From the NCBI RefSeq assembly GCF_002356115.1, contig NZ_AP014836.1:930001-994000 (forward strand): a stretch of DNA of 64,000 bases, read 5' to 3'. Origin of the DNA: Candidatus Nitrosoglobus terrae (GTDB taxonomy: Bacteria > Pseudomonadota > Gammaproteobacteria > Nitrosococcales > Nitrosococcaceae). Positions 35,762 through 48,105 of this stretch are shown piece after piece (positions within the stretch are counted from its first letter, which is position 1; each line of letters begins with the position of its first letter). The position numbers and the translations under genes were made by a program. The notes beneath the pieces were generated by a model, which was not told where the DNA came from, made no database searches, and was given only the letters and a program-made list of their open reading frames with translations.

Positions 35762-37093
35762 ATGGGCTTTTCAGCCAATCGCTTGTTTCAGTTTCTTCAG
35801 CAATTATCTTCTTGTCGTAGCTATCAGATTGCCTATAGTGGTGGCCTTGATTCCCATGTATTACTTTATAGTTTGGTGCAGCTTCGGCTTCAATTTCCGG
35901 AGATTACTCTTAGAGCGGTTCATATAGATCATGGATTAAATCCCGACTCTACCCGCTGGTCAGGTCGTTGCCATGAAGTTTGTACTGCACTTAAGGTTGA
36001 GTGTAAAGTGATTAAGGTAAATGCGCACCCAGCTAAGGGAGAAAGTCCTGAGGCTGCTGCTCGCCAAGCGCGTTATAGTGCGCTTCGTAAGCATATTAGC
36101 GTAGGGGAATGCTTATTAATGGCGCAGCACCAAGATGATCAAGTTGAAACGGTATTACTACAGTTATTACGAGGATCAGGCCCTCACGGGTTAGCAGCTA
36201 TGGCTAAAACCATGGTTTTTGGTGATAGCTATTTATTACGCCCACTGCTCTCTTTTTCTCGATCTGAACTTCAAGACTACGCCAAGAAAGAGGGATTGGT
36301 TTGGATTAATGATCCGAGTAATCAAGATCTTAGTTTTGACCGTAATTATCTACGCCATGAAATCTTACCGCTACTGAGGTGTCGCTGGCCTGGATTAGGC
36401 CAAACTGTATCTCGGGCTGCACGTCATCAGGCAGAGGTCATGCAGTTGCTCGATCAGCAGGCTCATCAGGATTTAAACACGATAAACGCTGATGAGAATT
36501 GGCTTTCAGTGTCAGCATTACGAGCATTACCTCCTCATCGCTGTCGCAATTTGTTGCGCTATTGGCTGAAAAATCAGGGATTACCACTTCCTGATAGTTT
36601 CCATTTACGGCGCATCTTAACTGAAGTATTACCTGCTTTAGAGGATAGACAGCCTGTAATTACATGGTTTGGTGCAGAAGTACGCCGTTACCGAGATCGG
36701 TTATATGCTCAGCTACCTTTGCCGCCCCATAATCCAGCAATAGTCATTATCTGGGAGGCCATTAACCCCTTAACATTACCCGCTAGTGTCGGCGGGATGT
36801 TGGTACTTAGGTTGACTCAAGGGTCTGGTTTGAGTGTACAGCAGCTACAGCAAGGGTGTGTCACGGTTCGTTTTCGACAGGGTGGAGAACGTATTCAGCT
36901 CGTGGATCGAGGCCATAGCCATACTATAAAAAAATACTTTCAGGAGCAGGGTATTCCCCCTTGGCAGCGAGATCGTATTCCAATGGTTTATATTGGGGAT
37001 ACGCTTGTTTTTGTAGCTGGGATAGGGATAGCACAAAGCGCTACTGCTAAGCCCAAAGAGCCAAGTATTATGATTGAATGGATGAGAGGCTAA
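35762..37093 (+). CDS. tilS: tRNA(Ile)-lysidine synthase
   Basis: TilS converts C34 of the CAU anticodon tRNA-Ile to lysidine so that it reads AUA. The 443 residues show the PP-loop SGGLDSHVLL near residue 27, HIDHGLNPDS and HQDDQVETVLLQLLRGSG, plus the C-terminal TilS domain (RFRQGGERIQLVDRGHSHTIKKYFQEQGIPPWQRDRIPMVYIGD). It starts 9 bases after accA. Confidence 0.97.
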   Translation: MGFSANRLFQFLQQLSSCRSYQIAYSGGLDSHVLLYSLVQLRLQFPEITLRAVHIDHGLNPDSTRWSGRCHEVCTALKVECKVIKVNAHPAKGESPEAAARQARYSALRKHISVGECLLMAQHQDDQVETVLLQLLRGSGPHGLAAMAKTMVFGDSYLLRPLLSFSRSELQDYAKKEGLVWINDPSNQDLSFDRNYLRHEILPLLRCRWPGLGQTVSRAARHQAEVMQLLDQQAHQDLNTINADENWLSVSALRALPPHRCRNLLRYWLKNQGLPLPDSFHLRRILTEVLPALEDRQPVITWFGAEVRRYRDRLYAQLPLPPHNPAIVIIWEAINPLTLPASVGGMLVLRLTQGSGLSVQQLQQGCVTVRFRQGGERIQLVDRGHSHTIKKYFQEQGIPPWQRDRIPMVYIGDTLVFVAGIGIAQSATAKPKEPSIMIEWMRG

Positions 37094-37142
37094 CATTGAG
37101 GAAGCGCTCTGATTCTGTTACGTTATACAATTCTGCAGCTAG

Positions 37143-38813
<1,671 letters not shown>

Positions 38814-38816
38814 ATT

Positions 38817-39659
38817 ATGGAACTATGTACGTTTAAGGTTGGGTTAAAACAACCTTTATTTTTAATCGCCGGCCCTTGTGTGATTGAGAGCGAGCAGTTA
38901 GCACTAGATACAGCAGGCAAATTAAAAGAAATCACGGAGCGTCTTGAGATCCCTTTTATCTATAAATCCTCTTTTGATAAAGCTAACCGCACTGCTACAG
39001 AGAGTTTTCGTGGTCTTGGCATTGAACGAGGACTCTATATTTTAGAGAAGGTTAAAAATACTTTTAATATCCCAGTGCTGACCGATGTCCATGAGGATAC
39101 ATCCTTATCAGAAGTTGCAGCTGTAGTTGATGTACTGCAAACCCCTGCCTTTCTTTGTCGTCAGACTAATTTTATTCAAAAAGTGGCTCGCCAAGGCCGC
39201 CCCATTAATATTAAAAAAGGGCAATTTTTAGCCCCTTGGGATATGAAATATGTAGTGGAAAAAGCTAGAGGAGTAGGCAATGAACAGATTATGGTGTGCG
39301 AGCGAGGAGTGTCGTTTGGTTACAATACTTTAATCTCCGATATGCGCAGTCTAGCCATCATGCGTGATACGGGCTGTCCCGTAATTTTTGATGCGACTCA
39401 TTCAGTTCAGCAGCCAGGTGGACAGGGGGGATGCTCTGGCGGGCAACGAGAATTTGTGCCAATACTTGCTCGAGCTGCTGTGGCAGTGGGAGTAGCAGGC
39501 TTGTTTATGGAAACCCACCCCAATCCAGATCGTGCTTTAAGCGATGGCCCGAATGCTTGGCCTTTAGGCGTTATGGAAAGATTATTAGAATCATTAAAAG
39601 CTATTGACCTAGCGGTAAAAATGCGCGGCTTTTCAGAGGAAGTAAAGGAGTTTTATTAG
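38817..39659 (+). CDS. kdsA: 3-deoxy-8-phosphooctulonate synthase (KDO-8-phosphate synthase)
   Basis: KdsA condenses phosphoenolpyruvate with arabinose 5-phosphate to make KDO-8-P for lipopolysaccharide. The 280 residues include [34 protein letters not shown]-like [31 protein letters not shown] and [11 protein letters not shown]. The non-metal or metal type cannot be fixed by eye. It starts 3 bases after pyrG and the enolase gene begins directly after its stop. Confidence 0.97.
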   Translation: MELCTFKVGLKQPLFLIAGPCVIESEQLALDTAGKLKEITERLEIPFIYKSSFDKANRTATESFRGLGIERGLYILEKVKNTFNIPVLTDVHEDTSLSEVAAVVDVLQTPAFLCRQTNFIQKVARQGRPINIKKGQFLAPWDMKYVVEKARGVGNEQIMVCERGVSFGYNTLISDMRSLAIMRDTGCPVIFDATHSVQQPGGQGGCSGGQREFVPILARAAVAVGVAGLFMETHPNPDRALSDGPNAWPLGVMERLLESLKAIDLAVKMRGFSEEVKEFY

Positions 39660-40940
<1,281 letters not shown>

Positions 40941-40961
40941 CAATGCTGTTGCCTTGCGTAT

Positions 40962-41243
40962 ATGAGGTTCTGGCTCGTTTTTGGATTGCTGCTAGTGTTG
41001 TTTTTATTGCTCCAACATACCTTATGGATAAGTAAAGACGGCTTGAAAGAATTATGGCGTTTAAGCCAAGCTATAGAGCAGCAAGAACAAGAGAATTATA
41101 TACTTGTTGAACGTAATCAAGTACTAAGCGCGGAAGTTTTGGATCTAAAAAGCGGTCTTGATGCTTTGGAGGAGCGGGCTCGAAACGAACTGGGAATGAT
41201 AAAAAAGAGCGAGACTTTTTTTCAGGTGATTGAGGAGAAATGA
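40962..41243 (+). CDS. ftsB: Cell division protein FtsB
   Basis: The 93-residue bitopic membrane protein has an N-terminal transmembrane helix ([21 protein letters not shown]). A coiled coil (about 30-70, [35 protein letters not shown]) follows, and the FtsB ending [23 protein letters not shown] closes it. FtsB forms the FtsQLB complex of the divisome. It overlaps ispD by 4 bases, the conserved gammaproteobacterial order eno-ftsB-ispD. Confidence 0.96.
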   Translation: MRFWLVFGLLLVLFLLLQHTLWISKDGLKELWRLSQAIEQQEQENYILVERNQVLSAEVLDLKSGLDALEERARNELGMIKKSETFFQVIEEK

Positions 41244-41944
41244 GTCTTAAGTATTGGGCGGTAGTACCGGCAGCAGGTATGGGGAAGCGTATGGAATCAA
41301 ATATCCCTAAGCAGTATCTTCCTCTTGCGGGTAAGACGGTGATTGAGCATACTTTGATAAGTCTGTCACAATATCGCTATATTCAAGCCATTGTTATTGC
41401 GCTTTCTAGTGAAGATAGTGGGTGGCCAGAGGGTATTTCAATAGATAATAAGAAAATTATCCGGGTAACCGGGGGTGAAGAACGCTGCCACTCAGTAGCT
41501 AATGGATTGAAATATCTAATGACGCTGGCCTCACCTGATGACTGGGTTCTAGTGCATGATGCGGCTCGGCCTTGCTTGCGAGAGGAGGATCTAAATCGGC
41601 TGATTGAAACGCTTCACGATCATCCTGTAGGAGGTTTATTAGCATTACCAGTTAGTGATACGCTCAAGCGGGACAATGGGAAGAGGGAGGTGCTGGAGAC
41701 GGTTAATCGGGAAGGTTTGTGGCGCGCTATGACGCCGCAGATGTTTCGACTGGGAAAACTCTATCAAGCCTTAATGGAGGCTATTGCTGCAAGTATTTAT
41801 GTGACTGATGAGGCTCATGCTATGGAGCGGGCAGGGTATAAGCCTTGTTTGATAGCTGGGCATCCAGATAATATTAAAATTACTCATCCCCAAGATCTTA
41901 TCCAGGCTGAAGTTTTTTTAAGGCAACGGGAGCAGAAAAGATGA
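41240..41944 (+). CDS. ispD: 2-C-methyl-D-erythritol 4-phosphate cytidylyltransferase
   Basis: IspD adds CMP to methylerythritol phosphate in the MEP isoprenoid pathway. The 234 residues contain the nucleotide loop [41 protein letters not shown] and [27 protein letters not shown]. It overlaps ispF by 4 bases, so the two are coupled. Confidence 0.97.
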   Translation: MSLKYWAVVPAAGMGKRMESNIPKQYLPLAGKTVIEHTLISLSQYRYIQAIVIALSSEDSGWPEGISIDNKKIIRVTGGEERCHSVANGLKYLMTLASPDDWVLVHDAARPCLREEDLNRLIETLHDHPVGGLLALPVSDTLKRDNGKREVLETVNREGLWRAMTPQMFRLGKLYQALMEAIAASIYVTDEAHAMERAGYKPCLIAGHPDNIKITHPQDLIQAEVFLRQREQKR

Positions 41945-42414
41945 GGATTGGCCACGGTTTTGATGTTCATCGTTTTGGTTCAGAGCGACAGTTAATACTG
42001 GGCGGGGTAGTGATTCCTCACGAACAAGGCTTAATTGCTCATTCTGATGGGGATGTGGTGATTCATGCCCTATGTGATGCTTTATTGGGTGCCGCAGCTT
42101 TAGGGGACATTGGGCATCATTTTCCGGATACCAGTGCTGAGTTTGAAAATGTGGATAGTCGAAAGTTGCTTCGTCATGTGATGGGTTTACTCAATGAGTA
42201 TGAGTTTAAAGTCAGTAATGCAGATATTACGGTGGTGGCTCAGAGGCCAAAATTGGCACCTTATATTTCTTCTATGCGGGAGTTATTGGCTCCTGAGCTT
42301 GGATTGCTCCATCAACGCTTTAATATTAAGGCTACGACAACTGAAAAAATGGGTTATATTGGTCGAGGAGAAGGCATTGCAGCCCATGCAGTAGTGCTCC
42401 TTGAAGAAAAGTAA
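41941..42414 (+). CDS. ispF: 2-C-methyl-D-erythritol 2,4-cyclodiphosphate synthase
   Basis: IspF cyclises the IspE product with release of CMP. The 157 residues start [12 protein letters not shown] (zinc Asp and His), with [42 protein letters not shown], and [25 protein letters not shown]. The gene that follows in this cluster in other gammaproteobacteria, truD, is present here only as a pseudogene. Confidence 0.97.
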   Translation: MRIGHGFDVHRFGSERQLILGGVVIPHEQGLIAHSDGDVVIHALCDALLGAAALGDIGHHFPDTSAEFENVDSRKLLRHVMGLLNEYEFKVSNADITVVAQRPKLAPYISSMRELLAPELGLLHQRFNIKATTTEKMGYIGRGEGIAAHAVVLLEEK

Positions 42415-42510
42415 TAAATTCAATGTTCCCTAAAGAACAGATTCTTCCTTAATTTAAGTGGAAAAAAAGAACCTGATTGAGTAACAACGCTCAATAGCGA
42501 GACGATCTAG

Positions 42511-43186
42511 GTGGTTAAAAGGATTCGTCATCATCGAAAACTACAACGAGGGGTGCTTAAGGGTAACTGGTTTCTACTCACGTTACGTCAATTTTGTGGT
42601 AGCCATGAAAGGGTAAGCGCAGGTCTTGAGCGGATTAAGGCGGAAGGCGTTCCGAATTATTTTGGAAGCCAGCGTTTTGGTCGAGAAAACCAAAATTTAA
42701 TGCAAGTTGGTCGAGAAAACCAAAATTTAATGCAAGCTTATCAATGGTTTACCAATAGTAAACCTCCTAAAGATCGTCATCTACGGGGTTTGCCGCTTTC
42801 AGCCTGAGCGGGTACGGGTAGCTACTTGGAATCAGCCTATTTCTGGAGATGCCTTAATTCTTAACGGCAGTCGAGGATTTTTCACCACTGAGGATATAGA
42901 TAAATCTGTACAGGATCGCGTTAAATGCTTTGATTGCCATCCGAGTGGGCCTTTATGGGGACAGGGGAAATCTTTTACAATAGGTTTTATCCGTACTTTT
43001 GAGGAGCAGGCGCTGTTAGATTTTGCCCTATGGCGAGAAGGTTTAAAGCAGGAGCGTCGTAGCTTGAGGTTGATGATCACTGATTTAAAGTGGTCTTTTC
43101 CTACAAAGGATAGTCTACAATTACAGTTCTTCTTACCTGCAGGATCTTATGCAACTACAGTGTTGCGTGAATTTGTAAGCATTTAA
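42511..43186 (+). pseudogene. truD: tRNA pseudouridine synthase D, frameshifted and N-terminally deleted
   Basis: The first frame (42511-42807) has RHHRKLQRGVLKGNWFLLTLR and GVPNYFGSQRFGRENQNLMQ, matching the TruD middle region. The frame then shifts. From about 42790 to the TAA at 43184-43186 the reading gives ERVRVATWNQPISGDALILNGSRGFF, HPSGPLWGQG, LKQERRSLRL and LPAGSYATTVLREFV, matching the TruD C-terminus. The N-terminal 130 residues with the catalytic Asp (GxKD segment) are absent, a 30-base tandem repeat disturbs the middle, and the conserved SAARS helix is lost. TruD makes pseudouridine-13 in tRNA-Glu. Its location after ispF is the standard one. Confidence 0.9.
42677..42736 (+). repeat. 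30-base tandem duplication inside the truD pseudogene
   Basis: Bases 42677-42706 are repeated exactly at 42707-42736 and encode GRENQNLMQ-type residues twice. In intact TruD this segment occurs once (QRFG....NL..A). The exact identity suggests a recent slippage event in a gene already without selection. Confidence 0.95.
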
Positions 43187-43214
43187 GGATGATAAAAATT
43201 TTCTGATTTTATCC

Positions 43215-44615
43215 ATGGATTATCTGCCCCTATTTTTAAATGTGCGAGAGCGGCTTTGTTTAGTCGTTGGCGGGGGCGCTGTAGCTGCTAGAAAAGTGAT
43301 CTTACTTCACCGAGCTGGGGCTATTGTCAAAATAGTCGCCTTGAAACTGCATGAGCAATTACAAGAATTAGCTCAGAGAGGAGTAATTACTGTTCAGCAG
43401 ACTGCTTTCAGTGACATTGAAATAAAGGACTATTATTTAGTGATTGCTGCAACGGATGATAAAATTCTAAATACGCAGGTCTATCAAATGGCTAAAGTCC
43501 ATGGAGTGCTGGTCAATGTAGTTGATCAGCCTTCGCTCTGTAATTTCATTTTACCCGCTATTATAGATAGATCTCCTATAATAATAGCTGTTTCAAGTGG
43601 TGGAGCTTCTCCAGTATTAGCTCGCTTGTTACGAGCTCGCTTAGAGACATTAATTCCTCACGCTTATGCTCGTCTTGCTCAATTTGCTGCTCGTTATCGT
43701 AACAGAGTTAAGCAACAGATTAAGGCAGTAAGAGCGCGGCGTATTTTTTGGGAACAGGTATTGCAGGGTAGCATTGCTGAGCGGGTACTCGCAGGTCAGG
43801 AGATGGAAGCTGAAAAGGCGCTAGAAGAGGCTTTAAGCGTTAATAGCGCTCCGAGTCAGGGGGAGGTATATTTAGTAGGCGCTGGACCAGGAGATCCAGA
43901 TTTGCTAACTTTTCGAGCTTTGCGTCTAATGCAGCAAGTTGATGTGGTGCTCTATGATCGTTTAGTCAGCGCAGAGATTCTTGATTTAGTCCGACGGGAG
44001 GCTGAGCGAATTTATGTGGGTAAAAAACGCGCTTGGCATGTGGTAAGACAAGAGCAAATCAGTACTATGCTGGTAGAGTATGCTAAAGAGGGCAAACGGG
44101 TATTACGGCTTAAGGGGGGGGATCCTTTTATCTTTGGCCGGGGAGGAGAGGAGATTGCTTCGCTGGCTGCGGAAAAGATTCCTTTCCAGGTAGTTCCAGG
44201 GATTACCGCAGCTTCTGGTTGTGCCTGCTATGGAGGAATTCCCCTTACTCACCGAGACTATGCTCATACGTGTATCTTTGTTACCGGGCAGCTTAAGGAA
44301 GGGCAGCTAAATCTTAATTGGCAATCCTTGATTCAACCACAACAAACTGTTGTCGTTTATATGGGGTTGGCTGGGCTTGGGCTATTATGTCAACAACTTA
44401 TTGCTCATGGTATGTCTTCCAGTATGCCAGCGGCTTTGGTGCAGCAAGGAACAACCCCCCAGCAACGGATATTTACGGGTACGTTAGCTACCCTGCCGAG
44501 GATGGTGATGAATGAGAAAATTCATGCCCCTACGCTGATTATTATCGGTAAGGTGGTTGCTCTTCATTCACAGCTGGCTTGGTTTCATACTTCCCAAGAG
44601 AGTAGCTGTAAATAA
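43215..44615 (+). CDS. cysG: Siroheme synthase (multifunctional CysG)
   Basis: The 466-residue fusion makes siroheme from uroporphyrinogen III. The N-terminal precorrin-2 dehydrogenase/ferrochelatase (about 1-205) has [24 protein letters not shown] and [40 protein letters not shown]. The C-terminal SAM uroporphyrinogen III methyltransferase (about 215-455) has [51 protein letters not shown] and [22 protein letters not shown]. Siroheme serves sulfite and nitrite reductases. The gene stands between the truD relic and convergent nadC. Confidence 0.97.
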   Translation: MDYLPLFLNVRERLCLVVGGGAVAARKVILLHRAGAIVKIVALKLHEQLQELAQRGVITVQQTAFSDIEIKDYYLVIAATDDKILNTQVYQMAKVHGVLVNVVDQPSLCNFILPAIIDRSPIIIAVSSGGASPVLARLLRARLETLIPHAYARLAQFAARYRNRVKQQIKAVRARRIFWEQVLQGSIAERVLAGQEMEAEKALEEALSVNSAPSQGEVYLVGAGPGDPDLLTFRALRLMQQVDVVLYDRLVSAEILDLVRREAERIYVGKKRAWHVVRQEQISTMLVEYAKEGKRVLRLKGGDPFIFGRGGEEIASLAAEKIPFQVVPGITAASGCACYGGIPLTHRDYAHTCIFVTGQLKEGQLNLNWQSLIQPQQTVVVYMGLAGLGLLCQQLIAHGMSSSMPAALVQQGTTPQQRIFTGTLATLPRMVMNEKIHAPTLIIIGKVVALHSQLAWFHTSQESSCK

Positions 44616-44635
44616 TGAGTATTTGAGCTAAGAAG

Positions 44636-45463
44636 TTAGTGGCTAAAACGCATTGACATATCTATCGCCTGAATATCCTTGGTAAGGGCCCCTACTGAAA
44701 TATAATCCACGCCCGTTTCAGCGATCTGACGAATATTTTTTAAAGTAATACCTCCTGATGCTTCTAACTTAGTCCGTTTTTGATTGAGAGATACGGCTTC
44801 AGAAATGGTTGGCAGATCAAAATTATCCAACATGATGATATCAGGGCTCGCAGCCAGCGCTTGTTGCAGTTCATCTAAGTTTTCTACTTCTATCTCTATT
44901 GGAAGATTAAAGCTATAAGCACGTGCTTGTTCTATTGCTTTTGTGATTGAGCCGGCTGCTAAAATATGATTTTCTTTGATTAATACGCCATCGTAGAGAC
45001 CTTGTCGATGATTGTAACCACCGCCACAACGAACTGCATATTTTTGGGCTTGACGTAATCCTGGCAGGGTTTTGCGGGTATCTAATACTTTTGTGGGTAA
45101 ATCAGCGATAGCAGAAGCATAATGATGAACTGTTGTTGCAGTTCCAGATAGGGTCTGAAGAAAATTTAAAGCAGTACGTTCACCCCTTAAAATGGGGCGC
45201 GAGGGTCCTTCTAGCGTGCATATGATATGGTTGGTAGGAATAAAACCTCCATCTGTGTAGGTCCAATGAATTTTAATTTTAGGATCTAGCTGTTGAAATA
45301 CTTCATTAAACCAAGAAACACCGCATAGTATTGCGGCTTCTCGGCATATTACAGTAGCCATTGAATTAGAGGCTTCTGGAATAAGCGTTACAGTCACATC
45401 GCCGGTACCAATATCTTCAGCAAGAGCGTAACGAACGTTCTCTTCAATATAGGCAGCAACCAT
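44636..45463 (-). CDS. nadC: Nicotinate-nucleotide pyrophosphorylase (carboxylating)
   Basis: NadC turns quinolinate and PRPP into nicotinate mononucleotide in NAD synthesis. The 275 residues contain EDIGTGDVT, GERTALNFLQTLSGTAT, DTRKTLPGLRQAQKYAVRCGGGYNHRQGLYDGVLIKENH, IEVENLDEL, IMLDNFD and EASGGITLKNI. It is divergent from ampD, as often seen in gammaproteobacteria, and convergent with cysG (20-base gap). Confidence 0.97.
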   Translation of the reverse strand: MVAAYIEENVRYALAEDIGTGDVTVTLIPEASNSMATVICREAAILCGVSWFNEVFQQLDPKIKIHWTYTDGGFIPTNHIICTLEGPSRPILRGERTALNFLQTLSGTATTVHHYASAIADLPTKVLDTRKTLPGLRQAQKYAVRCGGGYNHRQGLYDGVLIKENHILAAGSITKAIEQARAYSFNLPIEIEVENLDELQQALAASPDIIMLDNFDLPTISEAVSLNQKRTKLEASGGITLKNIRQIAETGVDYISVGALTKDIQAIDMSMRFSH

Positions 45464-45568
45464 AAAATAAAATGCCTCTATGATAATGCTTAACTACTAG
45501 ATTATAGCGATAAATATTAGAAAATTTTGATACTTTTAAAATATTGCTACTGTATCAGGAATTCGTTT

Positions 45569-46132
45569 TTGTTAGATGAATTTTTTATAAATAGGGAGAG
45601 TGGCTGGCTAATAAATGCCCGCCATGTAATTTCTCCTAATCAGGATGATAGGCCATTAAATATGGCAGCAGAATGGTTGGTGATACATAGTATCAGTTTA
45701 CCCCCGGGGCAGTATGGTGGATCGTGGATTGATGAATTATTTACTAATTGCCTTGATCCCAATGTTCATCCTTATTTTCGTGAAATTTACAGTCTACGGG
45801 TTTCTGCCCATGTTTTAATTTCCCGTGAGGGTACGGTAACCCAGTATGTACCTTTTCATCGACGAGCATGGCATGCGGGGGTTTCGTATCTTGATGGACG
45901 TTCTAGGTGTAACGATTTCACAATTGGGATCGAGCTTGAGGGCACTGATTCTGATTTCTATGAGAAGATGCAGTATCAAATGCTAGCAAAGCTTATCAAT
46001 GTTTTGGTTTGTACTTATCTTACCTTGGCGAAAGAGCGGATTGTGGGTCATAGTGATATAGCCCCAGGCCGTAAAACCGATCCAGGATCAGGTTTTGATT
46101 GGGATTATCTTAGATTCTTGTTAGATCAGTGA
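45569..46132 (+). CDS. ampD: 1,6-anhydro-N-acetylmuramyl-L-alanine amidase
   Basis: AmpD is a cytoplasmic zinc amidase of peptidoglycan recycling that also limits beta-lactamase induction. Family residues include WLVIHSISLPPGQYGGSWIDELF (zinc His), RVSAHVLISREGTVTQYVPFHRRAWHAGVS (zinc His), RCNDFTIGIELEGTD and GHSDIAPGRKTDPG. The frame opens with TTG at 45527. The TTG at 45569 with AGGA 8 bases upstream fits the family N-terminus better, and I use it. It ends 2 bases before the convergent mazG gene. Confidence 0.94.
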   Translation: MLDEFFINRESGWLINARHVISPNQDDRPLNMAAEWLVIHSISLPPGQYGGSWIDELFTNCLDPNVHPYFREIYSLRVSAHVLISREGTVTQYVPFHRRAWHAGVSYLDGRSRCNDFTIGIELEGTDSDFYEKMQYQMLAKLINVLVCTYLTLAKERIVGHSDIAPGRKTDPGSGFDWDYLRFLLDQ

Positions 46133-46134
46133 CC

Positions 46135-46566
46135 TTATTCTTGTAGCTTAGCCTGCTCCCAAAGCTTGTTCATCTCCTCTAAGCTGGCTTCTTTCAGCGA
46201 AGACCCTTGTTGATGGAGCGTTTGTTCAATATAGCGGAAACGTTGCTCAAACCTGTTATTACAACTATGAATTGCTGTCTCAGGGTCAACGCCTGTATGT
46301 CGAGCGAGGTTAATACAGGCAAAGATGAGATCACCGATTTCTTCCTGAAGTTTGTTGGGGCTTGAAAACTCAGCTCGAACTTCTTCTAGCTCTTCAGCTA
46401 TTTTTTCGAACACTGATTCAATATCAACCCAATCAAACCCCACCTCAGCCGCTCGATTTTGTAGCTTAAGAGCACGGATTAACGCAGACTGGCTTTGGGA
46501 GATATCAGTGAATATTCCTACTGTCTCTATACTGATAGTTTTATCAACATTTGATTTAGTGTTCAT
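46135..46566 (-). CDS. mazG: MazG-like nucleotide pyrophosphohydrolase, C-terminal domain only
   Basis: This 143-residue protein aligns with the second half of E. coli MazG (263 residues). ALIRALKLQNRAAEVGFDW starts where the linker ends, followed by the metal-binding EELEEVRAEF and EEIGDLIFACINLARH and the C-terminal FEQRFRYIEQ. The first MazG domain (EExxE...) is missing, and upstream DNA shows no trace of it. In E. coli MazG the C-terminal domain carries the NTP pyrophosphatase activity, so this protein can be active. Confidence 0.88.
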   Translation of the reverse strand: MNTKSNVDKTISIETVGIFTDISQSQSALIRALKLQNRAAEVGFDWVDIESVFEKIAEELEEVRAEFSSPNKLQEEIGDLIFACINLARHTGVDPETAIHSCNNRFEQRFRYIEQTLHQQGSSLKEASLEEMNKLWEQAKLQE

Positions 46567-46722
46567 AAGGGTTCGAGTTATCTTTTGTACTAATTGGGGA
46601 TAAAGTAATGCTAGGGAAAGGAGCTGGTATTGTTAAGTAACAACTTCTATTGCCATAGCTTTTATCTTAATGGTTTTTCTCATGGAGTTTGAGTAGCTGA
46701 TCCACATCTTCGTCGATGAAGC

Positions 46723-47118
46723 TTAATCTTTACGGGTAAAGCGTATGATTTGACGGCGATCTCGTTTAGAGGGGCGAGCTTGTGGGACTAAGCCTAAATG
46801 TTTTCGCTCCTCTCTTAATTTCGTAGCGAGTATTTGTCTTTTTAATTGGCTTGCTTCGGTTTCTTGGTATAATAATGCGGCTTCTGATGCCGATCGACGT
46901 TGCTTAGATAGTCCTTCAATTGTAATGCTATACTCAAACTGGCTCCGGTGAATAACGAGGCTATCGTTAATACCTATTCTATGGCTAGGTTTAGCTCGTT
47001 GGCCATTAAGATGAACTTTACCCCCATTAACTGCTTCAGCGGCAAGATTTCGAGTCTTAAAAAATCGAGCTGCCCATAACCACTTATCAATGCGAATCTT
47101 TTCGGTTTCAGCTGTCAT
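46723..47118 (-). CDS. hslR: Heat shock protein 15 (ribosome-associated S4 RNA-binding protein)
   Basis: The 131-residue protein has an N-terminal S4 RNA-binding domain ([41 protein letters not shown]) and a basic C-terminal tail ([27 protein letters not shown]). HslR recycles stalled 50S subunits with peptidyl-tRNA. It lies 4 bases after yheT on the same strand, a pairing seen in other gammaproteobacteria. Confidence 0.93.
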   Translation of the reverse strand: MTAETEKIRIDKWLWAARFFKTRNLAAEAVNGGKVHLNGQRAKPSHRIGINDSLVIHRSQFEYSITIEGLSKQRRSASEAALLYQETEASQLKRQILATKLREERKHLGLVPQARPSKRDRRQIIRFTRKD

Positions 47119-47122
47119 ATTG

Positions 47123-48103
47123 TTAAGTAGCCAGTTTTGTTCCTAGGTGTTGGTTGAAAAATGTGATAATTCTCTGCTCTAGCCAGTATTCTGGTTGCCA
47201 AGGCCAGTGGCCACTAATAAATCCTACATGCCCTCCTGCTGTGCTAAGCTCAAGTTGTGTTGTGGGTGAAAGTTCTGAGGCTAAGGGGATAGCATCCTTA
47301 GGTAAAAATGGGTCATCTGTACTATGTAGGATAAGGGTTGGGACTTGAATATTACTTAAAAATTGCCGACAGCTTGAGCGCTGCCAATAGTCGTTAGCAT
47401 CGATGAATCCATGCAGGGGTGCTGTGACTAAATCATCAAATTGCTTAAACGTTTTAGTTTTTTTCAAGGTATTAAGATTAAATGGGCAGTCACGATGACG
47501 AAATTTGCGCTTAAGTGACCGTTGTAGCGATTTTATTAAAGACCATTGGTAGATTTGGGAAAAGCCCTGCTCTAATCGCCACGAAGCTCGGGAGAGATCA
47601 AATGGCACAGAGACACCCACTGCAGCAATGAGCCCTGTTTGTTTGCCTTGATTCCCAAGCCATTTAAATAATACATTGCCTCCTAATGAATAGCCTATAG
47701 CCGCTAAAGGGGTATCAGGCTCCCTTCGGTGCAGGATTTTAAGCACAGTTTGCAAATCGCCAGTATCGCCGGAATGATAACTTCGATCGAGTCGGTTAGG
47801 CTCACCACTGCAGCTCCGAAAGTGCAGTAGCACACCGCGCCAGCCTCGCTGAGCAATAGCTTTAAGGATTCCTGATGCATAGCGAGAGCGATAAGAGCCT
47901 TCAAGACCATGAAGAATAATAATAATAGGCCCCTTATTACCTTGGCCACTCCAAACAAGATCTAAAAAATCTCCGTCGAGTAGTTCCAGTCGTTCCCATA
48001 AGATCCTCACTGAAGGGAGGGGGCGAAAGCGCGCCCCCCATAGCGTTTGAGCATGAGGATTAGGGAGCCACCAAGCCGGTTGAAAGCTGCTGGGGATAAT
48101 CAT
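47123..48103 (-). CDS. yheT: YheT family alpha/beta hydrolase
   Basis: The 326-residue hydrolase of the YheT/EMB8 group has the N-terminal [17 protein letters not shown] signature and a GxSxG nucleophile elbow ([17 protein letters not shown]). DDPFLP and GGHVGF hold the acid and His of the triad. Substrate is unknown; esters are likely. ATG at 48103 (an in-frame TTG at 48109 overlaps the acs stop). It is part of the acs-yheT-hslR run on the minus strand. Confidence 0.92.
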   Translation of the reverse strand: MIIPSSFQPAWWLPNPHAQTLWGARFRPLPSVRILWERLELLDGDFLDLVWSGQGNKGPIIIILHGLEGSYRSRYASGILKAIAQRGWRGVLLHFRSCSGEPNRLDRSYHSGDTGDLQTVLKILHRREPDTPLAAIGYSLGGNVLFKWLGNQGKQTGLIAAVGVSVPFDLSRASWRLEQGFSQIYQWSLIKSLQRSLKRKFRHRDCPFNLNTLKKTKTFKQFDDLVTAPLHGFIDANDYWQRSSCRQFLSNIQVPTLILHSTDDPFLPKDAIPLASELSPTTQLELSTAGGHVGFISGHWPWQPEYWLEQRIITFFNQHLGTKLAT

Positions 48104-48105
48104 TG

